Assembly: GCA_015657535.1 (NCBI GenBank)
Contig: JADHZB010000712.1
Span: 1-64,000, forward strand
Reading direction: 5' to 3'
DNA length: 64,000 bases
Source: Nephromyces sp. MM_2019
Lineage: Eukaryota; Apicomplexa; Aconoidasida; Nephromycida
In this document: positions 26,201-36,071 of the stretch, piece by piece
Numbering within the stretch: position 1 is the first letter of the stretch
Layout: each line of letters opens with the position of its first letter
Notes under the pieces: generated by a model
What the model saw: the letters and a program-made list of their open reading frames with translations, nothing else
Told to the model about the DNA's origin: nothing
The model's database searches: none
Position numbers and translations under genes: made by a program

Positions 26201-29200
26201 GGAAAAAAAGTATTGCAGTCCTCAGGGGGTTGGCAGGATATATGAGGAAGCGAGATTCTCCTTAAAATTCAAAGGCACACAGCTAAGCTTACTCAAAATA
26301 TGGCATTTTGTAAGGAATTTCTGCCAGCCACATTAAATGAAGTGATAAGAGAGAAGACACCACAGGAAAGAGAAGCTATAAAAAACTATTTTTTTCTTCT
26401 TTCTGAAATTATGCAGTTTCAAACCATGGCTTACCTACGATTATGGCCATAGGAAATTTAGTTTGCTTCTTAAGTTGCTCAAATAGCTCATACACACATT
26501 GAGTAGCAAAAGTTTCATTTTTTAGTCCATACTCCACAATCTGCCACAAATTATCAGGAGCTAAACGGTCTCTGCAAGCAAAAAGGGAACGAAAGTTTAC
26601 TATTGCAGCACACTACTCTAGCATTCCACCTGCTGGTAAGCCAATGTGCTTGGGTAGCGATATAATTTCTCTTCAGCAGCTTCATAGTATAATTTAATAG
26701 AAAACTAGGTTTAAATAAGAAGCAGAACGAAATATCGAGGGTTTGAAAACCTCGCAGGAAAAGAGGTAAAGAAGATATAGTCAAGATATACGCAAGGGGA
26801 AGTAGCGAGTAAAAACAGCCACAGATAACACACACAAAAGACGTGTGTAAGACGTAATATTAAGCACACGCATACAAGGTTGGAGCAATACCAAGAATGT
26901 TATTCACTAGTGGCGGTGAGAGCCTACCTCAAACTCGAAAACCGGAGTTTGCTTCTGTATTCTCGCCATAGTCTGAGCTCCTCCAATTTGAGTTCCAAGT
27001 TAAAATCGTCCAAAGAGCCCTCCAAAGAAGTCTTTAAGGCCTTCTCTTTCAGTGATGAACCATGTACCTATGATTGAATATTAATTAAAGGGAAGGAGTA
27101 TAATTTTCACCCTAATTTGTATTCTCTAGCAAAAGGCGAAACTCAAATCTACTTTTTTTCAAAGTTGTCTTCGATATCCCACCATCCTCTTATGAAAAAG
27201 ATATACTTCCCTTAAATTTCGAGTTAACAAAGATTACCCTAATGAAGGTACTGAGGTGTGTTCACAGCAAAAAACTTGTTGTATCGAAGCACACAACATC
27301 TACATAAGGAGTGTAATATGTATATAAATCCTTTTAATAGGTAACAGAGGTAAAAGATAAAAAAAATTTCATTCCAACACTGTGCGTATATATGAAGATT
27401 ATGATTACGCTCTACGAGATTATAACATTTCTCTTACTTTATTATATCACAGAAAAAGCTTGCTGGTACCTCAAAATACTACGGTATTGACGAGGTATAT
27501 TCGGCTTATTAAGCAAGTAGGACGGCTATGGTTTATACAATTATGTGATAATACCGAGCCCGGTAGAGTGACATAGAAAAAAGCTCACGTTCTTCTCAGC
27601 TTCAGAGATGTCTTGCCCATCCTGAGAAAAACTTCTTTGCTTATCCTGGATAGACTTTCGAATAAGATCATCATAGGCCCTTTGGTAATACAAGCGATGA
27701 CTGCCATCCAAAGCACAATTTCCAAACACTTGGGGAATAACAGGTATGCTCTCTAAAATGGACTGATTATAAGCAGCCAACCGTTCCAGAAAATTTTGAG
27801 AGAACTCGTTCTGAGAGGTAGAGTAAAAAAAAGAGCAAAAGAGAATTTAGAGAAGATGGCTTGGAATTATAAAGTGTGTGTGTAACATTAATTTTTGATC
27901 TAATTAGTCTTGGTGGTACCCTGCAAAAAATATGATACAGATGGAAAGGTTGGACACGCATGGTCGCTTCAGTCAAGCCCAGCAACGATAATCTAATAAT
28001 CAGAGAGTGCTTTAGCCATAGCACCTGGTGAAAGCTTAAAAAAAGCTTCACAAAAACTATGAGGATGTCAACCAGAAACTTAGAGCAAGTCCTCGTAGAG
28101 ATAGCCGATTAGAGAACTAAAATATTTCATAAAAAGCTCATAATATGAAGATAGTTCCAAAAAAAAGATTTGAAGAGAATCTTTATCTTTGCTGTGCGTA
28201 AAGAGAATCTTAATCTTTGCTGTGTATAAAGAGCATTAAGTGTAAGTGTATAACTTATATCAACATACTTCAAGATATGGCGATTTTAATGACGAATCTG
28301 AATACAATTGCCACTCATTTTAGAGTGCATACTAGCCTTGTATCACCCGGCTGATGAATAGTGAAAAATTCAGATCTCGCGTTTTAAATTAGTTCTATGC
28401 ATTTACCAATACAGTCAATGCAGCAAGAGAAACCGAAAAAGGAGCATAAACCTGGATAAAGAGTCCAGCAGCAGATCTCCGGATTATCCCAACTTCTTTA
28501 GAATAGCGTGAAGCCTTCGGTTCGAACACTACTAACCAACCTTGTTTTCGCAGCCAAGCAACGAGATAATTTATCACAAAACTCTGCAAAGAAAAAATAG
28601 ATTTTGCAAAAACATGATGAAGCTCTTCAATGGAATAAGCATAACAGAAGAATAGCAAACAATTCAGCAGGAGGCTCTATATGCTCCTCTTTTGATATAC
28701 ATTGTTGCTTTATTAAGCGAGTTTTCCATCCCCATTAATGTGATAACAAAAGGGAAATAAGAATAATCTTTACTCTCTCAAGACGACGATTTCTCTATCA
28801 TCTCTCTTCTAGTATAAAGAATGGAAGTGCTTCACAGCACATACATACGCACACACAATTATACTTTCAGGCATTGAAGCTATCTTCCACAAATTGAGGA
28901 CAGTTAATATCTTTAATTACTACAAAGGTTTATAACCTCTTATTCTTTCTGCTATTTCTAAGCGTAGAAATCATCAAAAAAAGTTGATTGCTAAATTCAG
29001 TTATGAAAGCTCATTCTTCTCAAGCTGGAGTCTGATGCATTCGAAAGCTTCCTCTTGAAACTATCTTTAAAATAATTAAAATTAAGCGGGTTTCCTAAGT
29101 TTAAAATTCCATACTTTACAGTGTGTGCTTTAAATAAAAGGGTAAAAACAAAAACCATCGTTTCAGTAACGATTTGTGCCTCCTGTACCTAGTTAGAAAA

Positions 29201-31307
29201 CAGACAGAACAAGGCTGTTTAGATCAGATCATCGTGGGGGCAAAACTGGTTGCATTCTTAATGCAACTAGCGGACAGCTAAGCAAAAAGCATGAAAAGAC
29301 TGACTCCATATAATTAGCAATCGTTAGCTATCACGTAACTCGGATTATATCCACTCAGAATGAAGCTATACATCAGATTGAAAACCCAAACTAATGTCTC
29401 TAGAAGAGTTAGCGTGACTATCACGTAACTCGGATTAAATCCACTCAGAATGTAGCCCTACATCAAACTGATATTCCACTACCGCCACAAGACACTCTTG
29501 TAGCACACAGGATATGATTTCGCTCTACCTTCGACGCAGTCTCTAAAACCTGAGAAAAGCTGCCATAATTACTGTAAAGCACTTATTAGATCGCATTTTA
29601 AATTACCTTTCCAGTCCCTCTATGACCATCAATATGTAGGCCACTGGAAGGTATATAATACTCCTTCTTTAGGTTTTGAAAGTATTGATAACTTGCCAAT
29701 TCGGTAATAATCTCCATCATAGGCTTCCGGAGCATTACACCAAAAGGGAGTTGACTTGACGGCATTAGTGTGATATCGTTCATCATTTCGCCTTCGAACG
29801 TTAAGAGAGAGGAAATTAATTTAAGCTTAGAATACTCGATTAAGAAGATATGGCATAAATTAAAATCAATTTTTAAAATAGATCTATTTAAAATAAAAGA
29901 TATTTATTTTCAGAAAAAATATTTCCCGTCGAGCTAATTTAAGCTGCTATTGAGTGAGAAAAGTATTAGAAAAGAGCAGTTTATTAAGATTGTTGAGGAA
30001 TACGTAGGTATTCAAACTCTCCAGAATTTAATGATGCCATAGAGCAAACAAGGCATCTCGAAAAAGAAGAGCTTAAAAATGCTCATTGAGCAATAACAGA
30101 TTATAAATTTACCTATGAAATTTTGTTAGCTCAAATTTCATCTCTCCTACCAAAAATTCAAATAAAAAACAAAGTAAATGCAGGCTAAACAGGGAAAGTG
30201 CACAATTAGGGAGAATTGGAAATGAAGGTACGAAAATACAGAAATTTAGCAGTTAAAATGATGAAGCCAGTAGTACTAATTAAGAGACAACACACGCTAC
30301 TTGAACCTGATATGTGCTCTGATTAGACTTAAATTAGCATGGTATTTGATTTTGAGATACATATAATCTCATTAGACTTTTAAATTCAATATTTGCTACA
30401 CTAGAGCGAGTGCCTCCAAGGTGCTAGCAAAGAAGCTGCAGGGCTTAACAGATCTTTGCTATGCCCATGATCAGGCAAAAATAGTACCAATCAGAAATAT
30501 CGTAAGAAATAGACAATAACATACCAGCAAAACCCTCCGGAATTAACTCAGTCAACTCGTCTAGGGATATCAAAAGGTATTTTCCAAGATCATCAAAAGA
30601 GATATTCACATCTTTGTCACCTTTACCTGAATTATACCAGAAACACCAAAAATGTCACTCATACACAGCTATTTTTATAAAATCGGAGATCGAAGGGAAT
30701 GAATCTGCTCAACAGGAAACCTAACGCAATTTGCTTTGCATGGCATTATCAGATTTTCTAAGCCGGCAATACTTAAAAAGCCTTTAAAGAGACTATCAAA
30801 TTGGAAGGAATCAGATCAGCGCAACAATTTACCTGGTGAAGACCGAGAGAACCGCTGCTGAATCTTCCAATCATATCTAGTGACTCTCAGAGCCTCCTCA
30901 CTTGCTGATTTAGGATACATAGAAGATGGAAGCATATTCATCTGCTCTTCCTTTGCAATAGACAGCTTTCTTGGGCTTTTCTGCGAATCTTCGCCTTTAT
31001 CACCTTCTTCAAACTCATTAACTTTCCTGGGCAGATCAAACGCATGACCCCATCGATAAGACATTGGAGTCGTCCAGTGCAACCATCTCTTCAAGCTTCC
31101 TATTTCGTAAGTCGTTCCGCACCAGGCTACGGAACGACTTACCCACCCTAAGAAGCTTGGACTGAAAAAATTTCGCCTTTTGTACGTGTATAAATGTGGT
31201 CCCAAGGTGCTCATGAAGTGGGAGCGTCCTCGAAGGCGTGAATACTGACCGACGAGAGTGGAAGATACAGCATGATGAGGCAGGAAGCAGGAAAGGATTT
31301 TTTTCAT
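23241..31307 (-). CDS. DAP3: Mitochondrial ribosomal protein mS29 (DAP3), P-loop GTPase
   Basis: Ten exons with consistent phases: 30833-31307, 30525-30626, 29607-29791, 28407-28583, 27589-27810, 26928-27067, 26435-26571, 24603-24743, 24049-24109 and 23241-23415. They total 1,815 nt, or 604 residues. mS29 is a GTP-binding protein of the mitochondrial small ribosomal subunit. Seen here: an N-terminus (MKKILSCFLPHHAVSSTL) with no Asp/Glu in its first 67 residues, typical of a matrix presequence. Next come ISLDELTELIPEGFAG and RKPMMEIITEL as in the family, then Walker A GHRGTGKS (248-255) formed across an exon junction. After that come WLRKQGWLVVFEP, Walker B AIIVDEWND (D480-E481), RNYQPELLG and a C-terminal EFQHYVCNYLRAGIL helix. 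The A-to-B distance (about 225 residues) is roughly twice that of the animal protein because of charged helical sequence in exons 5-6. The last exon may instead splice at GTTGGG, so the C-terminus is less certain. Confidence 0.88.
28174..28229. repeat. 28-bp tandem duplication in mS29 intron
   Basis: Two adjacent copies of a 28-bp unit (agagaatctttatctttgct...) start at 28174 and 28202 and differ at a few positions. They lie in the intron between the exons at 28407-28583 and 27589-27810. Confidence 0.85.
29328..29472. repeat. Direct repeat, about 55 bp, offset 90 bp
   Basis: A sequence beginning ctatcacgtaactcggatta at 29328 recurs at 29418 with about six mismatches over some 55 bp (tccactcagaatg shared). 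It sits in the mS29 intron between the exons at 29607-29791 and 28407-28583. It looks like a local segmental duplication. Confidence 0.85.
31107..31142. repeat. Perfect 13-bp inverted repeat with 10-nt loop
   Basis: Arms gtaagtcgttccg (31107-31119) and cggaacgacttac (31130-31142) are exact reverse complements around a 10-nt loop. The hairpin lies inside the first coding exon of the mS29 gene and includes GTAAGT on both strands, that is, a consensus splice donor in the sense direction. It could affect splicing of exon 1 or be coincidental. Confidence 0.9.
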
Positions 31308-31618
31308 CGTAGAGAAAAGCAATGAAGCAACACTCTAAATAAAAAATATACCTATTGGCGACGCGAAATCCGGTATACAAGTTGATTGAATTCACAATTT
31401 ACTCATAGAGATGGCTAAGCTACATTAGGAAATTTACCTAAAACAAGCTGAAATTATCCTGACTCATCCACATTTAAATAATCCAGAAGCACGCCCTCTA
31501 CATACAGGAAGCGAATAAGAGCGTTGAACTTTCTATTCCAAAATAAAGAAGGCCGTGACGAAAGGTATTCACCGTCAGCCTTTGCTCTAAAGTACATTGT
31601 AGAAATTTGTAGCTATCC

Positions 31619-31732
31619 TCAAGTAGTTTTGGTGTGAACATTGAGGCGCCTCATTTCAGAGAGGCGAGTGTTCGCTGCCGGCTCTGCAGCTCTCTTCATA
31701 AGGCAATCAAAGTAGTTCATGCCAATTAGCTG
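31619..31732 (-). CDS. Candidate terminal exon of an unknown gene
   Basis: After a TTCTAG/CAG acceptor a 38-codon minus-strand frame (LIGMNYFDCLMKRAAEPAAN, then a basic TRLSEMRRLNVHTKTT tail) runs to TGA at 31619-31621. Composition is coding-like. No phase-matched upstream exon was secured. A possible exon at 32680-32719 (EFLAEAYFEGFKS) ends in phase 1, whereas this one begins in phase 0. It would be the 3' end of a gene lying upstream of mS29. Confidence 0.3.
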   Translation of the reverse strand, partial: QLIGMNYFDCLMKRAAEPAANTRLSEMRRLNVHTKTT

Positions 31733-32346
31733 CTAGAACGCGTGCTGACACGGAAAACTCAGTGAGGTAGATAAAGGATAATGTGAAAAGGCAGTCACAA
31801 ACTGAATTCCGCAAGATTCCAGTCTACGGGGTAGCAGCGTGGGCAACTAAACAAAAGGACGAGGAAAGCTGCGTAGATATCTACATATGAAGTTTCAGCT
31901 ACAAAGCAACAATATTTTTTGGGGAGCGTGATCCATGAAATCTACGTTACACGAAAATACTAAGTTCTAAACCTTCATACTAACAGCATGCTGTCATCGA
32001 TCATAATTTTCCATAAAATCCAATGTGAATAACCTCAAATTAGCATTTGAGCTGCCTGTGCAAGAGATTTTACGTGAGCTGAAATTCTTTTGATTCGTTT
32101 TATTCTATTAGCACTGGACTGTAGCATACAGCTCCAATGTTTTTTGTAAGTGGAGCTCATGATATGTAGAGAATACCCCGTTAGGCTGGAATGTAATTTT
32201 TCAACTGAATTTCATTGCAACAGCAGCAAAATACGACGAAAAGCGCGGAATTTCGCTTTAGGGAAGCCTTAAGAAGCAGGATACTTCATTTGGTTACAAA
32301 GCTGATAGAGCCACTATCTTGAAGAATGAGAATCCGCACAATTTCA

Positions 32347-32380
32347 CCATTAAAACAGAGATATATCTCTGTTTTAATGG
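32347..32380. repeat. Perfect 34-bp palindrome, no spacer
   Basis: The sequence from 32347 to 32380 equals its own reverse complement: a 17-base arm ccattaaaacagagata followed directly by its complement. It lies in a gene-poor interval between the mS29 gene and ARV1. A spacer-free palindrome this long is improbable by chance. It could form a cruciform or be a footprint of an inverted-repeat element or a dimeric binding site. Confidence 0.97.
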
Positions 32381-33804
32381 ATCACGCTCAAACACGGCCC
32401 AGTTCTTCATAAGCGTAATATCAGAAGTGTTGGATAACTAGGGCATTTTTTAGTGGGTGAGTGATGATGATGAAGCTTTCTGCGAGGGGTGTTACAATAA
32501 TAACGCTTATTGGATGAAATTGTTACACAGAAGGCTAGCTGTCCTTTTCATTTTCCCTGTTATGGACAGCAGAATAAGTAGGGCTAGTACTTGAAAAAAA
32601 ATTCGAGGTTGACCGACTCCTAAAAACCGTTTGACTAGTAGAATTAATCATGCTAGAAGGAGTATCAAAAGATTCTCACCGGACTTAAATCCTTCAAAAT
32701 ACGCTTCTGCCAGAAACTCCTAGCAAATATGAAAAGTAAGACTTTCTGAATTTTAGTACATTCCAAAAAAAAATTTCCTACTTAGAGAATCGCTTCTTTA
32801 CGATAACGGCCTACATGAGCTGCCGCTTGAGGTATATACGCGATGAAGGCTTAGAAATCTGCAAAATTCCTCTACTTTTTTCACCGCTTTTACCTGAAAG
32901 GATGCCTGCAGGCATCAAGTCTAGGTTATGCTTGTGCTTGCAAGTACAGAGTACTTCAGCTGATACCTTTATCATGGCGAACGATTTTAGAAAATGGCTT
33001 CTACAGAGTAGTTCCGAAGTGTAATGCGGTTCAACTGCATCATAAATATCATCATAAGTTGCATCCTTGCTATTTTCTTGGTAGCATTGATTAGTACAGT
33101 CACTGGTATCAATCCTTGCTTGCTATTTTCTTAGCAGGATTCATATTTACCAACAGAATCATCAATCCACTTTACGCACACTTTCGTTAGATAGAGGCGC
33201 ATAGTTCACTCTACACGCTATGCCGACAAGGTGCAAGATGTGCAAGATACTATATTTAAGGCAAGCACCCTATGAGTTTTCCGCAAATCACCCATGTTTC
33301 TACACTTATATCACTGTGAGATGTATTTTACTAAAGTTAAAACAAAAGAATTTATAACCCATTTTAGCTTCTGGTCTATCTTAAAGAAACTTAAGTCGCA
33401 CAACTTAAGCAAAGAGTCTTCAAAAAGCCCCTCTCGTAAGATGATAACCTGTACAAACATCTTACCGGATCCAGGGTGGTATTTATGCATATTCATGCTC
33501 TTGTAGATTTGTTTATGCACGGCATTCTGACGATATTATCATTCGTTGTGAATATAAAAGATTTCCAGTCGAATCTCAATTTTGTTTTGCCTCATTAATC
33601 AAGATATTTAAAAATAACCAAGTGCATTCAGTGGGTTGTTTTCACCAATTATTTTTAAGCAAAAAACAGGAAAGGTAACACTGGGCTTTTTCAAAAAAAG
33701 TCAGGACAATGGTTTTTCCAGGGTTCCAAGTTCTTTATCGTGCGTAGAGCAACATGCAATGCTAGGCATCAATAAACAGAGTAACCAGGGCTACACAGGT
33801 CTAC

Positions 33805-34010
33805 CTAGAGGCGAAGATATAATTTCAAGTTTTTTCACAAGATTTTCCGCATAAGGAGCCATTTCAATACGCGAATCAAAATTATTCCGATACCGAAATT
33901 TTCGCTGCTCTTTTCCATGACATGGGAACACAGTTAAAATTTTTATAAACTTATCTACTGTTTTTACGTCAGTGTTGCATTTTTCTACTTTATCCTCATT
34001 TATTGGGTAG
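33805..34010 (-). CDS. Candidate exon of an unidentified gene
   Basis: A minus-strand frame ends at a donor-like CTAG/GTAGAC at 33805. It encodes a basic coding-like stretch, for example EQRKFRYRNNFDSRIEMAPY followed by AENLVKKLEIISS. The last part vaguely resembles the helix of bacterial-type ribosomal protein L17 around its RI-TT-A-AEKLI motif, but this is too weak to assign. The upstream boundary is unclear (two AG candidates). It may belong with the candidate exon at 31619-31732. Confidence 0.25.
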
Positions 34011-34094
34011 AGCACGCTATGTGGGAGAGTTGTAGATTTGAAAGCAATTTGCCACCTAATAGCATTTGCTAGTCCATTATTTCTAGTCTCTGTC

Positions 34095-34360
34095 GAGAAC
34101 CAAATAAAACAGCGCTATAATAACTCATAAGGTAGGTGTAGAGTCGCTCTGGAGAACCAAATAAATAACATCTACTATATCTGTTGAGCTAGCTGTAGAG
34201 CCGCTCTGGAGAACCAAATCAATCACATCTACTATATCTGTTGAGGTAGCTGTAGAGTCGCTCTAGAGAAACAATTAAATTACTTCTAAAATGTCTGACG
34301 AGGTGTAGAGTGACTCTACAGAACCACATAAATTGCTCCTACCATATCTGATGAGTTGCA
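34095..34360. repeat. Degenerate 57-bp tandem repeat, about five copies
   Basis: The motif gagaaccaaat recurs at 34095, 34152, 34209, 34266 (as gagaaacaatt) and near 34319, giving a 57-bp period. Each unit also carries gtagagtcgctct and ctactatatctgttgag. The middle copies are closest and the outer ones diverged. It is non-coding as far as can be seen. Confidence 0.85.
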
Positions 34361-36071
34361 AATTTAAGCAACTACAAGCATGAGGATGGCATTCCTTATT
34401 GTGCCTATGAATTTGTCCCTGTAAATCGGCGAAGACAGGCATAGATGCGTGCATTCCCGGCGTGTGTGTAAGCGTTTCACTGAGCTGGCTTCCCCAGCGC
34501 ATATCCTATCATATATTTTTTGAAGAGCGTTACGCCTAATCTAGAATCACTGAAGTACTGCGAAGACTTTTATCTCAAGGAATCCTCATAGAGACACCAC
34601 TAAATATCTGAAATTTTTTTTTCTTCCTAGCGTAGGGTCTTCCCTTGTAATATCGTTAATTTGATTACGAGCGGCCAGCCATTTTTGGTCTGTGCTGAAT
34701 TCCAGAGGACCCACACTTTCCGATGAGGAATAGTATGACACTTAATGTAATTATATCCTGGCTGATCTAGAGTGTGTATTTTTAATGACTACTTTTAAAA
34801 GCTGCTAGGAAGGAAGAAAAAGACAATAATTGTTTCCTAAAGGAAGAAAAACTGGAGCTTTCCACATTTTGAGACAAAATTTTCAATTTTCTTGGGATAG
34901 CCAAATATCTTTTGGAACTCTTTTCCTACTTAAGAAGCTTTTTTGACTTCGTATAGCCCTTTTTGGATCTTTTAATTTTTACTTTCTACTTTCATCCAAG
35001 GCAGCGTGATTACACCGACATTGGGTTCCACCAGCACCACATTTCATCTGCTGATATTGTTGCTTCATCATGTGTCCCGGATGGGGCATCAGTGCTATGG
35101 GAGTCTGCCAGTTTTTTTTGTGTTATTGTTCCCGCTATTTTCACCACAAATTTTCGTTTGTTAAGATGTCGCTGAACTGGTAACTACCGGGGTATTCTCG
35201 GATTAGCTGGCTTAAAGCAAGGTAATTGATTGAGGACGGACTGGCATTATCTTCAGCGTGGAGATTTGCTGCTGAAATAGCTCTTGCTGGGTCTTTAAGA
35301 GATCTTCATGCTTTGATTCTTGCACCGAGCAACTTATGCGGCTAATACAGGAACGGGGCAGCCAGTGTAGTCTCTATGGCAGCATCCTGTTCCGCAAATA
35401 AGTACTACTCACATGTTCTAACGATGAAGCATCTTTTTAGGGCAATATGAGAGCGAACCATCTACAAAAGAAGCGAAATTATTTGTGCAGTTGGGCTATG
35501 CAATAATGCTGGGCCTCAAAGCTTCAACTACTCGAACAGCGGTGCCATGAAATGCAGGTTCCTGACGTTACTGCTTCTTTTTTCTAATGTGAGAGATTGA
35601 GTTTTATCACTATATGAAAAAGCTGCTATATTTTTCATGTTGTTTTCGGGATAAAGGCATTTGAAAATGTTTCGATGACTCGCATTATTTTTATCCTTCT
35701 TGGATTGTACGCCACTCTTTACTCTACTATCTAGACCGCCTTTTGTTCTACCTATATTTGGTAAGGATGTCCTGTTTTTTTGGGTTACATTCGATGATAC
35801 CTTCTGCTTTGCCGGCCAGAAAGAATATATTCTTGTTTTAGCGTAGCTTTATGCCAATGAAAATTTAGGATTTTTGGCAGGACGTTATTGCTATGTGAAG
35901 ATCAGGAAAGAAGAAATGTGCACTGCTGACGTACTGGACGGTATTATGTGCGCTTTCTTACCCTAGAAAGTAGGAGGCCATAAAGTAGAGGTGAAAAAAT
36001 ACGTTTACCTCTTACGCATTGCTCCATTTGTGTAATTTTTTAACCAGTTTCAGTTCACAAGCGCTTAGAAG
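34361..36071. other. ARV1 upstream region, no gene recognised
   Basis: There are short frames on both strands (for example plus 34963-35175 and minus 34275-34502) without splice partners or recognisable content. The segment nearest 36072 would contain the ARV1 promoter and 5' leader, but no specific element is identifiable. Confidence 0.35.

Noticed and set aside
23241..31307. Insulinase (M16) metallopeptidase
   Set aside because: Fragments such as WLRKQGWL first resembled the M16 fold, but no HxxEH motif was found. The assembled exons give a Walker A, a Walker B and the mS29 order of motifs.
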